Positions 13,684 to 26,660 of a stretch of 64,000 bases of DNA are shown here, in pieces. The DNA comes from Lethocerus indicus (Eukaryota > Arthropoda > Insecta > Hemiptera > Belostomatidae): the NCBI GenBank assembly GCA_019843655.1, contig JACDQD010000103.1, forward strand, positions 4,712,001 to 4,776,000, read 5' to 3'. The notes under the pieces are model-generated. The model saw nothing but the letters and a program-made list of their open reading frames with translations. It was not told the origin of the DNA and did no database searches. Each line of letters starts with the position of its first letter. Position 1 is the first letter of the stretch. A program made the translations under genes and the position numbers.

Positions 13684-14167
13684 AGTAAGGCGTTGTAATG
13701 CGGCAATCCCGCATTACCGTGTGTAACGGGTCTAGTATTGCCGGGCGCCGCAGTTTGTTTCCTTTTATTATCGTATCAATTGGAACCTGTTTGAGATGGA
13801 TTCCGGGTCCAGCGCAACACCGGTCTTACTTAAGACTTAATAGCCGAGGGGACACAGAAAATTGAACGAGTGATGATATTTCAACCATCAATCAAATACC
13901 TTAAATTAGAATTTTCAGATTATTACCTGCTATCGGATCATTTCTAACAATTGATAATTAATTTTCCGGGCATTACTAATAATAAAAGTTTCTGGAGTTG
14001 CCGAATACAAATTGAAAGCTGAGCGCTCGACATTTTTTTCAACCCGAGCTGTTCAACAATATCAAAGGCGAAAAGAGATGAGACTCATTTACCGGGTCCA
14101 GATAGTTAATTATTTAAAAATAAATATTGTCGCAGTTCGGTCCTATTCTATAGGATGTTCCGGAGTT
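13684..14167. repeat. Tandem duplication, copy 2 (~484 bp, lacks the central ~400 bp)
   Basis: This copy abuts copy 1 directly at 13683/13684. It has about 15-20 bp where copy 1 has the 400 bp centre, so either copy 2 lost it or copy 1 gained it; the sequence does not settle which. At 13695-13717 copy 2 holds a perfect 9-bp stem with a 5-nt loop (GTAATGCGG arm), while the same place in copy 1 is imperfect. Similarity to copy 1 ends close to 14167. Confidence 0.88.
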
Positions 14168-15079
14168 ATTTTAGATGCCCCAAAAGTTTTGCAAGTTTGT
14201 CGAATACTGTACCTTCCCTCTGGGAGCCGAGAGGAAACGCCGAATCAATCCTTGCGGCTTTTACGCCCGAACTTATGCGAATTCCGTTGAGACCACTGGG
14301 TGCTAACACTTTTGTACAAAATATGTTCAAGGCTATCACTAAAAGAGACGATGCTCTGTAGAATACTTATAGTTACTACAATATCCGATCGTTATGTTAA
14401 ATTTTGGGAGTCTTTAAATCACTGGCAGCTCACAATAAATAGTAATTTATGTAGCTTAAGGTAGAGAAATTCCTCTTTCACGATATTAGAGTATTGCGAC
14501 TATTTGAAGTATAATTAAAACTTAGAAAATAAATGTTTCAAAAGATTAGTAAATAGACAAAATATTGAAAATATTGGTGTGGAGGGCAAAGTATAACTGG
14601 TGCCTGGTTAGTTTCCTTTACTTATTATTCATTCCGGAGCCTGGTAAATCTGATTAGGGGTGTCCTTGTTCGTAACTGGTACACAAATTTTGTTAACACC
14701 GGTTGAATCGAATCAGGAAATAAGCTCGTATTCACCACCTTCGAATACGCACGGAGTGCGATAATATTTGGCGATAAATTTCAACTGGAAGTTATAACGG
14801 CGCTCTATTTTTCAACGTTCCGCGTAATCCAATTTGGCCCGGGCGAAAATAATTTCATCGGACGGGACCCTCTCCGGTGTCTTAATTGAATGAAAACAAT
14901 CGGAACGTGCTGAAATATAGTGGGTGGGGGGGTGGTTGAATTGGGGCTGGTAGGAGGCAACAGACGCCCCGACTCATATTCATAAAGTTAGTTGCTCCTC
15001 TAATAGTGATCAATAGCCAGTTGTGTGGGGGGGGGGGGAGGCAGAACCATGAATACTGGCAATCATCCGGCACATAACT

Positions 15080-15550
15080 GAGTGACGCAAATTAATTGAG
15101 ATTCCCCTCTCCCCACCTACTTCCCCATTGCCACCCTGCCGCTCTCAACCCTCAATTTGAATGGCCCTGATTGCTTTTGACTTACACCCATCCCACTGTC
15201 GTGGCCATCTCGCCCTCTCTCGACCCGAAACCGCCCCCCGAACACCGCAGCCTCCCTATATGACGCCCGATTGAAAAGAAAGTCAACCGCTATAATTGCC
15301 GGACCCCATGAAAGAGCCATCCCGGCGGTCCGACATTTGCGAATGGGGTCCATAATTGTAATTGGCACAGATTATGCCCGCCGCTTAGGCGGCACAGTCG
15401 GACTTGATAGAATCGTAAATCAGTCAGGGTGTACAGGAAGTTTCACGAAATGGAGATCCGAATTCTCCGGCGTGAGAGTAGACATCAATTTACATGTAGC
15501 AAGCCGTGCAGCCAGACAAATCAGGCTTTTCCCTGTTGCATCCCCCTATT
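15080..15550. other. GC-rich island, no gene recognised
   Basis: The left part is C-rich (CCCTCTCCCC, CCACCCTG words) and the right part mixed. Overlapping frames on both strands (83 and 93 codons) have no family signature. A run of twelve G lies just upstream at 15027-15038. Confidence 0.45.
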
Positions 15551-15682
15551 GATTCGAATGATTATATGGTAAAAAAAGCCGTGGAAGGAATTACAGCCGG
15601 ATACCTATTTCTATTAACATGAAATAGTAGTATTTATGAAATTCAAATGTCCACCCGCTATCAAAAACTGATTCGAATGGAA

Positions 15683-15710
15683 ATTTCTCACCATATATTT
15701 GGTGAGAAAT
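15683..15710. other. Perfect 11-bp hairpin, 6-nt loop
   Basis: ATTTCTCACCA (15683-15693) and its exact reverse complement (15700-15710) flank TATATT. It lies 130 bp before the GC-containing stem-loop at 15841. Confidence 0.85.
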
Positions 15711-15840
15711 GAGACTGAAAAATGAAATAATTACTTGCTATAATGAAATGGCACAAGACATCAAATCAAAATATAGTAAAATTGTATAAATAGTGAGATA
15801 TATATAAAGAAATGTCAGCGAATTTTGTGTTGGAAGAGAA

Positions 15841-15876
15841 CGAGAAGCGTGCTCACAGCGGTCCGAGCACTTCTCG
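15841..15876 (+). other. GC-containing stem-loop, 12-bp stem with 2-nt bulge
   Basis: The left arm (15841-15854) is CGAGAAGCGTGCTC and the right arm (15865-15876) is GAGCACTTCTCG. They pair over 12 bp if two bases of the left arm bulge, leaving a 10-nt loop. Flanking bases do not extend the stem, so it is shorter than a typical microRNA precursor. Confidence 0.75.
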
Positions 15877-18776
15877 GCGCCACTTGAGAAGAGCGATAAG
15901 GAGAGTTTGTAGAAGAAAGGTCGGTATGCGAGCACACCTCACACACTGTATAGTGAAATTTACAAATAGAAATAAACAAAACTAAAACTGGAGGAAAAGA
16001 TTTTCAAAGCTGAGCTCAGTCTGGTTTGAAGCGTCGAGCGGTATAGATAAATCTAACGAGTGAGAAAATCGGAAGTGATTCTTCTCTTGGTAAATAAGTT
16101 CTTTTGGTAAATATCATTTTGATTAAAGACTAAATCTAGACGAAAACGATAGCAGTGATAGTGACATCGGCCAACAACCAAGGAGTACCTGGTAGCCAAC
16201 ATCCAGAATGGTCCGGAGTGCAAAGGGTTAAAGGTTCTGAATGATTAAAATTATTTGTTGATAAAAATGTCTCCGCCTCCAATTATAAAAAATTATACAA
16301 AAAGGTCTTCCTCTTTGTGCATAATTATTAACATAACAAGACAAAGTAATTTTTCATGCGGCCATGCTCTATCCCCGGCCAAAATATTTTAGATGTAAGA
16401 AATACCTAATGCTTTCATATTTTATTTTATTGTGATACACTTGAAAAAGTTAAAACAGTGCTAATAGGCAGTTTTTACGTAAATATACACTGTTGTTGAG
16501 ACGTATATATCCATTACGATACGTGTTTCACCTATGGTACTGGACCTAACGAAAGATGAACTTGTATCAGGCGGAAGAAGAAAATTCTACCTGCATTAAT
16601 CGATGCAAACATCACATAGATTAGTAAATAATTTTAAAAAATGTGACATTACGATTACAATTATATATGGGTGCCATAAATAGACTACTGGTCGCTCTCG
16701 ATGCCCCTTCCCTCCCGTTTGATCGGTACAGGTCGAATGGGGCGGTCGCTATGGCGATAATTAAAATCACCCAATAATTGTCGGAAGACATGAAAGACCT
16801 GCGGGACTGGCCAGTTTACGAATGGACACTGTAATTGTAATTGGGCCGCCCACGGTTGGTGGCTCGGCCGGCGTCGAAGGGAGCCGGTGTAATAACGCGT
16901 GAGCTTTAACCCGCAGATACAGGAAGTTTCCTGAAATAAACCCGGACACCAATTGGACCAGTGCAGTACAAACATCTCAGCTCCATTCAATTTGGACTGA
17001 ATTTAGGAATTCAAAATGAGGTTTAGGCTGAATACATCGTCAATTTGTATGTCGTATCAATATTTCAGAATAATATTATAGATTATTATTTCGATGGTTG
17101 TGCAGAGATTGTGGGAGATATAACGAAAGGTCATCGAGGTGACTCGTGTTGCAGGGTTTTAAAGCCCACGGTTTGGATAGTTCATAGGGAATGATTGTGT
17201 TCCAAATATAGAGCCAACGGATCCGCAATGGGTATATTACCATTTGAGAAATGTCGAAATCGTTTTAGCACAAAAGTATTCTGAAAAAACGGTTCAGAAA
17301 CCCACAGGAATTACTAATATTATGTTAGTTTAATAAGAAAACTGGTATAGTTTCACTAAAATGCAAGCGGAGAAAGTCGCCAGTAAGGAATACCTGATAA
17401 ATAAATTTCCATTTATTATTTAAATGTGTAAAGACATTTAATTAACTAAAATTAAATTAATTTTAAATAAATAATAATCTGGGCTTACCGCAAAGAAAGA
17501 AAATACATGTTCGTGTTTAATTTCTTTTCAATCAATCCCCAATTCACCTGATGGAAAAGCATAGATTTATAGAAATATAATTTAACAAACTATATTTAAA
17601 TATATTATTTATGTGTTTAAGTATATAAACACAGTCCGCATTTCAGATCCGTAGAGAATCATTGATATAATTAGTGCCCGGAAAATACGTTTGGTCATTA
17701 TCGAGCTATTTCGCTTTTACCGCGTCAGTAGCACGAACCGCGGTGGCAGTTAATTCAATTTCGAATTTCATGATATTCTCGGAATTGAAATTTGTGCAGT
17801 CGCATTCGAACGGCTGTTTTCACCAACGGTATGAACGGAGTAGGAGCGGAAAAACGTTTGACTCAAAGAATAAATCGGGCCGGACGCGGGATGGAAACCA
17901 GTCATGCATATTTTTTAGGGCATTCTTCGTACATCCTCATTTTCAAATATACCGGTGTTCTATACACTCGCCGGCCACCTTTAACCTTTAACCTTTAATT
18001 TTGTTTTGTATTCATCATACGTTCCACAATCGGACAGAAGTGTTCATGACTCATTGGTGATGATTTTCAGAAACCGTCGAATAATAAAAAAAAAAAAACA
18101 GAATAAATAAGATGCTTTTAAGGGGTAACTTTTAATCAAGCCCCGTAGTGTAGTTCGTTGGCCGGAGTAGTGTAAGAGGTCGGGGGACCTAAGTATAATA
18201 AGTGTGGGGGCCGGGCAAATAGGGCCCCCGGGGGGGGGGGAGGCGGAGAAGAGCCGGGAATATTTAACCGTGGCCCTGCTTCCCGGAGCGTTTCCCCTTG
18301 TTCAATTATCAGAACAAATTGGCCTTCAAATAGGCCTCCCTCAGGCCCGGACGCCAAATTGGAAAACTGCGCTCACCTGCAGGTACAAGAGGGGAGCGGA
18401 AAAGATTGGTCCCGGCTCTGACTTTTAATCGCCGGGCAAAAATTGGGCCCGACGAGAGCCCTCCTGTTCTCCAATAGATTTTTTAAAAAACCCGCCCGTC
18501 CACCCATTTTGTTCCGCGAAACTAGTTGACTGCCAGTATTTTTCATACATCACCTACTCATACAGCCTATTATGCATTACAATACCTCACCGAATATTTG
18601 ATTTATTCGAAAACCCTGGCTCAAGTTTCTACACGGTTGGGGTTAAATGATTTTTTTCTATAAAATACCGCGCTTCCTCTCGGTTATTTCCTTTTACGTT
18701 ACAAGTAAATTTATTCTAAAATTAGGCAATAAGTAACGCTATGTTTTAAACATTTATAAATTTGTTGTATTACAGA

Positions 18777-18823
18777 GTTACTTAACATTTGTTAAGTAAC
18801 AAGTACTTACATCTGTAAGTAAC
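18777..18823. other. Two consecutive hairpins
   Basis: GTTACTTAAC (18777-18786) and GTTAAGTAAC (18791-18800) form a perfect 10-bp stem with loop ATTT. Directly after it TACTTAC (18804-18810) pairs with GTAAGTA (18815-18821) across ATCT. The words AGTAAC and ATTTGTT are shared, so the second hairpin may derive from the first. Confidence 0.85.
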
Positions 18824-19926
18824 ATTTGTTGTTTCTTACAGATTTCATGTTTAACTGTTTCGCGAAAAGTGCCTTAAAAAACCTTCTAATGGAAACAGAA
18901 AATTCTGAGAGCCACAGTTATGCGCTTTGAAAACGCATCTTTGTCTTATTATTACTTCGGAAAAATTTTCACTCCAGGATGAAATCGTAAACCGAAGCCT
19001 AGACGTATCCTATTTAGTGTGAAAACTTGGTTTGAATTTAAGTATGATTACCGCGAGCAATAACTTCTACAGGAGTACGATCCAAAGTACTGAAGTTGCT
19101 ATTTGTGAAATGATTTGTTACTCTTGCTACACTACAGTTGGAACAAAGTTTCACCTGTTATAGCGAATTTCCAAGGTCTTGAGTGTAAGTGAACCTACGG
19201 CAAAATGAATCTTTGAGGCAGTTCATTAATATACGTACCGATCAAGCGGGAAGAATGCTCCCATAAATATTTCCTTTAATTAAGTCGTTGTGTACAATAT
19301 ATCTGGAGTTTTTAATTTGGCGGCACATCTTTTGATTGTTTTCTTAACTTTGAGATAGTTTAAATTTAATATATTTGGTTTTCACATAGATGCCGACATC
19401 AGGAAATAAAAGATAAATTTAAACTTGCTTGTGTATAATTAAATATATATTCTAATTGTAGTGTATAAGAAATGGCCATTAAATAGATATCGTTCAAACC
19501 CTTGAAAAGTTCTGATTCAACGATATTTCCCCAATTCAGAAAGGCACCTTGATTGAAACCAGTTGAATCATTGAAATTTTTTACAATTCCAAATTGGAAT
19601 TGGAGAATTATATTTCTAACGATATCAATCGGTTTCATTAACGATCTAAATTTAATAGAAAATACTCGGCATTGAAGTGGGGAGCAAGCATCGTTACTGC
19701 CCTCAAATGGACACTGACACGTGTAGCACCAACAATTATTAGAATGATTATTTGGGCACTACAGAAGGAATTCAACTCTGATAGGTGTGGTAATAACAGT
19801 AATAATTTATTCAGGAATACTGTTTCTGAAAAGGTGAGAAAATTTGCTATTCTCTTCCTCTCAGTTTAAGAAGGGGGTTAATTCCATTGTCCACTTCGGG
19901 TATTGTTCTACTGCAGACTAACAGAC

Positions 19927-19993
19927 TTTTGCAGGGAGTTCTTGGAAACTCATAAAATCGTTTTATCAAATTGAACCTCTAGTCCCTGCAAAA
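19927..19993. other. 67-nt stem-loop with perfect 11-bp outer stem
   Basis: TTTTGCAGGGA (19927-19937) and TCCCTGCAAAA (19983-19993) pair perfectly. Inside, ATAAAA (19952-19957) pairs with TTTTAT (19961-19966) across TCG. A short GTTC/GAAC helix could add to the stem with an asymmetric bulge. The size fits a small precursor RNA, but the middle is poorly paired. Confidence 0.7.
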
Positions 19994-20629
19994 TCAATAG
20001 TGCTGCCTTCCAGAGTAACATTGCAATAGTTTTATTTTCTGGTCCTCCGTTCAATCGCCGGAGTTATATTTTACACTCGACCACAAATTTATTGTTAAAA
20101 CAATTACATCTGATTTATTTTGTTTGTTATTAATTACCGGAATTCTTAATCTCTGAGGATGGTCAAAATCATGGCAAATGATAACAGGAATATTTTTGCT
20201 TCTATTATATAATATGCTATAATGAAGAATAAATTATTAGAATGGTTTTATATGAAAACGTTGAAAAACTGGTTCTAAATTCTACATAAATAGTCCTATT
20301 TTCTTTTAGAATTTTGCCTTCCTCGGCTCGTAACTTTCAGTTCAAATAAACTCTAATACATGCAATTTCCCTTCTGGCTACCCACAAATTTTATTAATAT
20401 TAGTCACCATTTATTCAGATTGTAACCAATTTCTTATCGATTGAAAGGGTCAATTATTTATAATCATTATATATGTGGTCGTCATCTCCTTTGATCATTT
20501 GACACCAGATTGGATAATCTGTTTGCCCGTCCAGAACTTTATGTTACAGTAGGAGGGCCAGCTTAATTGTCCCGTTGGCAAACGTTTCTTCGCTCCGAAA
20601 ACCACGTCGTTCATTTCAGGCGACGCAAT

Positions 20630-20800
20630 TTTTTTTGGCCCCCATTAAAGAGCCGTTAAGTGGAGTAAAGTTTAGCATCGACAAAGATCTTTTTATTCGG
20701 CGATTAAAGTCCGGGAGTAAAAATGTGAGGACTGGACTTTATTTTTTTGTTTGGCCCACTCAAGGAGTCATTAGGTGGAGTTGGGCTAAACAAATGTCCA
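20630..20800 (+). repeat. Diverged direct repeat, period ~113 bp
   Basis: A T-run followed by TTGGCCC, an A-rich spacer, GAG, then TTAAGTGGAGT occurs at about 20630-20667. It recurs with a few changes (TTAGGTGGAGT) at about 20744-20781. Both are followed by related words containing TTAG/TAAA and ACAAA. A 93-codon frame (20575-20856, +) crosses both copies but has no recognised domain, and the repeat explains its internal similarity. Confidence 0.6.
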
Positions 20801-21059
20801 AAACTGGCTTAGATTTCAAGGGAAGTAACTCTTTGCGCCTACCAATAAAAAACTAACGAACCAGTAAAGTGTGATTTCTTTATTTATTGATACTATAGGT
20901 TGGCTTATATAACTTAGCAGTCCCCAATCCTTAAATACTACTGTCCCGTATTAATTCTTTACTACTGGCCAAAGGATATAATAGAGTAAATTCAATACCT
21001 CTATCCTGCAGAATATAATATTCTCTCATATTAATTGACTACAATCGAATATAAGTTTT

Positions 21060-21490
21060 AAATATTAAAGAAACCCGGGCCGCCCACTGGCCGCGTCCAA
21101 CCCTATAGAACGCACGGCTGCTGGGTATCCGTCGGTAAATAAACCCGGGCATAAAAATGCAGATAAAGAGAATAAGGGGATGATTCAGGCGGCGGTGACT
21201 GGAGTTAATAAAAAGGGGGCAGACTGTGGAGGCGTGGCGGTGCGGGGGCGGGGGCGGGAGCTGGTTGTCGCCGGCGGCGGTATCGACTCCGCGGCCCGTG
21301 GGCGTGATTGTGTTTTACCGCCGGGCATAACACACAAACCGCTCCTGAAACACAGACACCGGCTCCGCGAAAATAACGTCTCTCGCAGCCCCCGCGCTGA
21401 CACCGATGCCGACTTTAATGAGTGCCATTTATCATTCGACGAGCCCGACGGGGGAGTGAAGAAAAGATGCCCTCGAGATGAAAGGAAGGG
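21060..21490. other. GC-rich island, no gene recognised
   Basis: It contains repeated GGGGGCG words near 21245 and two AAACCCGGGC words (near 21072 and 21142). A 127-codon + frame and an overlapping minus frame are both low in recognisable content, and I treat them as chance frames in CpG-rich DNA. Confidence 0.45.
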
Positions 21491-23951
21491 TGTTGAAAAA
21501 TGTGTGTATTATTTATTAAAAGCGAGACAAAATATAAATAAGATATACCCAAGTGTGACTTAATACATTTAAGATACTTGTTTTGAGGTCCACTAGAGGG
21601 TTTGGAACACCATCATTCCTGCGGTTTCCTTTTCCTTCTTCAGAAATTATTAGTGTAGAACTTCTTATTTTTGTAACCAAAAAAACTCCGTGGAAACAAA
21701 TCCTTTTTGGACAATTATAACCAGCCCTCAAATATTTAATGTAAAATTAAAACTCATCAGTAATGAGTAATCCTGTACTTAATTGAATGCAAGGCCCAAT
21801 TAAGTCATACTGCCCAAATTTAGTGCATATAAATAAATAAATAAAAATATATATATCTGAAGAGGGTCAGATTTTGAAGCAGTTTTTTTACTTCGTTTTT
21901 CTAGCCTACCGAATCTATTATAATTTGTTTGTTGACCACCCTCATATAGAGACTATATAATCGCAATGAGAGGCGCATTTGATTACAGCAAAACCCACCC
22001 GAATTTCGCAAATTAGAGAATTCTATCGCGATGTTACATAAAAACTCACGAAAGTAGGTTACTGTCCGCGAGACGATGGTAAGTGTCATACTGAAAAAAA
22101 GAAGAGGATAAAAACAGAAACGTATCTAACAGAAAAAATATCACCAACCGGGAGAAACCCCGTACAAACAAAGATATGAATGCAAAAGAAGAGCCGCCCC
22201 CCGATGGGCAACTGGGAATAATAAGGAACTTTCTATTCGCCGTCCTTTTTTCTGTGGGAGCCAGTAATGACTGAGGGGACTGTACAAGTGTCTAGAAACT
22301 TTTTAAATGGCCCTCCCTTCGGATCAAATTCTTATTATTCCAACAACTGGGAATTGTTTTGTCGTAAACTCCAGTTCGTCGGATTGGTTCGGGGGTCTGG
22401 CGATCAAGTGGCTGCCTCGGGCGCACTCTTCAGACCGCGTCGATGTCCCCTCCTCGCAGCGATCCGGAGGCCGAACGGCCCCCGCCCAACCGACGGTACT
22501 GTAAAAATTTTCTCAAACTAGGACTCAGAACTCATTCGGGACGAAAACTGTGTTATGCATTCCGAAGGTTCGACGTTGTAAAAGTACCCACTTTTGTTTT
22601 CTTAAACCTGGAATAATCGCAACCGCTTGTGTCACTACAGTAAGATCAAGGTTTTCGAGGATTACTGACGATCTCTTATCAATCAGATAATCTAATAAAA
22701 TAACAATGTAATAATCTTATAGTCGGTTACTATTTGGGAGCCGGGTGAAGGGTGAAATTCCTGGGTTATCAACCGTTCTATTATATAGAAACGAGTATTC
22801 GCATTCAGGTACCGTCACTGACGAAGAATATCGAAGCAGATGATTAAAATAAAGTTTCCCGACAAGTATACAGTACAGGAAAATGATCCCAAGATGAAGT
22901 AATTCGGTTTCAGATTGGACAACACGGTCTAAAACTTCTTTGTTGTTACGGGACTAGATCCGAACGTGCCCAGAGTTGATCGGCTGTAAATTACGGATTG
23001 AACTGTTTGTCCGACTGGATGCTCCCGTTTAAATAATGGCCCCAATTACGCCGATCGGGGACATTCGTTGGTTGGGAAGGGGATGGGGGAGGATTGATGA
23101 ATTCGGGTCGAAACAACGGTTCGGCCACGAGATAGAGATAACGCGGGGGGGGGGGATTTAATAAATTTCGGACTCCGGCAACGCCCAGACAAATAAATCT
23201 TACTTGTTGGCCCCGCCGAGAGGTTTATTGTCCTTTAAGTAGCCCACTCCGACGGTCGGAGCTCAGATTTCCAGCCTTGTTTTTTTTTTACTTTTCTGTT
23301 GATTTTCTGTGTACCGGTGATACACTACTGGTCGGATGAAAATGCGGTGCAGCCCCCGACAGCCCCGCGACGCCGGCAATGGAAAACACATTATTCAGCT
23401 GACCGACCCAGTTTTGCAACCGTCGGACGGTGAATTGAGAGAAAATCCCCGAGCGTTTCGTAAGGTCAAGTCGGAGAATGCGGTCTGACCAGTGGACGGT
23501 TGCTAAACTAAAGGGTTCAGCTAATAAATTGACTGACTGAAATCACGCCCACATATGTTCGTACACTCAAAATATCATTAATTGTGCGATTTTAACCTGT
23601 CCCTAGAGTGGTCCTATGACAGGTTTAGATGTCCCTCCGATTAGTAGGGGTTCCCCTCGAAGGTGAGTTAAGGAATTCATCGAGGCATAACCGTTTCTTC
23701 TAATTGGAAATATCACATTTCCGCCTACCGTCGTCAAATAACATTAATAATATTAACATGAAAATAAAACTATATTCATTATTTAATCTGGTCAATAATT
23801 CTAATAATACTGTTTCCTTTATCCAAACAATAGTCCTTGTACTTTTACAAAAAGTAAACTATTAATCATACTGTGATAGAAGCGGATGAACAATTGTTGA
23901 ATTCAAATTATTATTTTCCTTTGAATTTGTTTTCATTTTTAAACGATTTTC

Positions 23952-23985
23952 TAACGTTTATGTACAATTTTTTGTACAAACGTTA
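23952..23985. other. Stem-loop, 14-bp stem with 2-nt bulge and T-rich loop
   Basis: TAACGTTTATGTACAA (23952-23967) pairs with TTGTACAAACGTTA (23972-23985) apart from a two-base bulge. The loop is four T. Confidence 0.8.
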
Positions 23986-24099
23986 AACTCATGAGAAGTA
24001 TATAGAAAATTCCACGCGCGCCGACTGAAATTTCGTTAGGAGCAGAAACCTGCGCCACTTATCGATTTCGTGTAGAAGAAAAACGACCTGTAAAAGTTA

Positions 24100-24119
24100 T
24101 TTTTATATCGGTATAAAAA
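24100..24119. other. Perfect 8-bp hairpin with TCGG loop
   Basis: TTTTTATA (24100-24107) and TATAAAAA (24112-24119) flank TCGG. Confidence 0.8.
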
Positions 24120-26199
24120 AAAATTGTGGTCAAGGTGCGCGGAAACGCATAGTTCTCCGTTGAACGCTGCCGGTTTCACCGCTCTGAGGACGTACAAGAG
24201 GTAGTGGGGCGCCATTGACGGAGCCCATTAATATATCCCCATCGGTGGGCGGGGGGGAGTTGCCGATGCGGCCTCACGATAGCAACAAGTATGATGGATA
24301 CAGATCCCGCACGCATCTCGACTATTTTAAGCTTCATGAGGACCATTTATATTTAAATTATAGACCTTGAACGAAGTGCCCCCCGAGCGGTCCCGTTTGA
24401 ACAGAATTGAAGCCCAGATAAGCACTTCTGTTTTTTTTCTGTTTTGGTCAGAGTTCATGGCCTCGTTTTACGGCGTAATTGGCACTTACAGGAGGCATTT
24501 ACACCTGGCTTATAACGAAGCTGTTAATTCTTCTATTAAATATATCGACGCATCCAAATTACCAATGAATGTATCCGAAATTTTACTTTGTTAAAAAATA
24601 TATTAAAAGTATTATTTTAATTAAATTCCACTATTTTTTCCGAATTCCCCGAATGTTAGGAATTTACAATTTACTCGTTAGATTTTCTCGTACGAAAAGG
24701 TATAACGCTAGGTTAAATTTTAAAATCTCCGAATACACGAGTGAAAGTCGCAGGCCAGGTTACATAGAACAAATTAAATTTCGAGATTTCGCGATAATGA
24801 TGAACGGTTGCTGGTAAAGAAGAGCTGGCACAAATCTATTGATGTCAATATACGATTGTCATTAACGATAGTTTTGTAAATAAAATCAGTACATGTTATT
24901 ATATTTGTTTACGCTAAGAAAGGTAATATCTGAAAAAGGTTAAGTAAATAAATAAATTGTGTATAATAATAAATTATATACGTTTTTGAAGAACAGTTTC
25001 CTTATTAAATTGTCAGAATCCTGATAATCATGCCGAAGCTCTAACGCTAATGAACCGTAAACGCTCTCTCGTTTCACCGGATCTAAAAACAACGGGCCGA
25101 CTCAAATTGCTGGTCGGTCCCCGTCATAAAATATTAATGGCGCCGCTTCACGTTTATACGCTAACTTCGGTTCGGTTTGATTTCCGTCTGGCCGAACTCT
25201 AAGGGCCATGGGCCTCTATGGTAAAGAAATGCAATTATTTATTATTATACGCTATTAATACAACAACGTTATCTTATTAGCTCTTCTCATTTTAGCTGTT
25301 CCCATCGCCTATTATAATTGTGTTTGGATTGTGCGTCCATAGCGCTTTTGTTGAACCCGGTTGCCCTGTTTCTCAGATAAATCCTGTTTTTAGGTCGGGC
25401 GTTTGTTGCATTTCGGGAAAACAGGAAAAAGGACGCTCCGTTTCCCGCCAATCGGTTGGACGTATTTATTGCTCAAGCGCCCCCTGTATTAATTATTTCT
25501 TTAACAGATATTTCAAGAATTACTTCTCTTCACACAAAGGATTCTTTCTACCCTAGTACGTGATAAGATTTATTTGTATACGCAGTTATATATTTTTGTC
25601 TATTCAGAAATTACTTAAATGAAGTTTCTTCTTTCTTTTTATTCCATGTGCGGAACGGTCGATATAAACTGACATCCACCTCACAATGTGTCACTACCGA
25701 ACCCGGACTCGCACACTACATTACTGACAACAAGAAATAAATATTTTTATATTATTATTGAATATTTGCTGATATAAGTACTGGTTATAGATCCAGGAAA
25801 TGTACGACTGTTTAATTTAATACGTAGTGAGGGACAGTAAAGTGTTCTTCGATTGGTTTTTTCGGCATATTTCTCCCTTTGAATCAATTAAATGAGCCAT
25901 TAAAATAGACAATATCTTGAAGATACTTTTACGTTATCAGAAGAATAGATAAGAGAATTAATTATTTTATTGTATAAAGTAATATTACATTCAATGACTT
26001 ATATAGTTTTCTTTTGAATCATATTAATATCATCTTATTTTATATATGTCAAGTGAATTACACATTGTCATCCGTGTATTTTGCTGCAAATCAGCACAGT
26101 TTTTATGAGAAACTGTCAAAACCCACGTAGTATAACTTTTGAAGATCTTATATATGAAGGAGAACTGAAATATTTGTCGTCAACAGTTCTGCAGTGAGA

Positions 26200-26660
26200 C
26201 GAAATGGCGCATCTTTCCCGGATATGCCCCGTGGGTGGGTGGGAGCCGCCTACGCCTCAAAAGGAGGCCGCCCCGGGTATAAACGCTGGGCATAAGTGGG
26301 GAGGGAGCATCCATTGTGACTGGATCCCCCGTACGCCAGTCTGATTCTTGTCATTAAACCGAGTTCGAACGCCCCCGCGGAACCGTTGTCGGGAAGCCAT
26401 TAGGGGGCGCCCCCTCCTTCCCACCACCGCCCAAACACCCCGGACGTCTTTAAGTCTTTATCCACGCCCCGACTCACTTGGCTCAAAACATTTCCCGAAG
26501 CCTTCCCCCCTATCCACCGCTCGCATCCTATAGTCCCATGCCGTTAGGAAGAAGCATTACGAGATTTGAAATTGGGACGGCCCAAGCAGAGGAGTTGACC
26601 TTTCGAAGGCTGGAGCAATCTTCGGAGCGATTACGCGAACGTCTCATCTTCCTTCCGGGC
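26200..26660. other. GC-rich island, no gene recognised
   Basis: C-rich and CpG-rich block with frames of 61 and 91 codons that overlap in different frames. No signal peptide, domain or splice pattern was recognised. Confidence 0.4.

Larger units (their letters stand above)
14168..20560. other. Non-coding stretch with hairpins and one GC island
   Basis: It holds the island at 15.08-15.55 kb, a second GC patch at 18180-18480 with a run of eleven G (18230-18240), and the stem-loops at 15.7, 15.8, 18.8 and 19.9 kb. The AT-rich block 17400-17480 contains imperfect inverted TTTAAATAAATAA-type words. No coding exon was recognised. Confidence 0.6.

Noticed and set aside
21180..21563. 127-codon plus-strand open frame
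   Set aside because: It sits in a CpG-rich island with an open minus-strand frame opposite; the composition is Gly/Arg-rich and no family is recognised.
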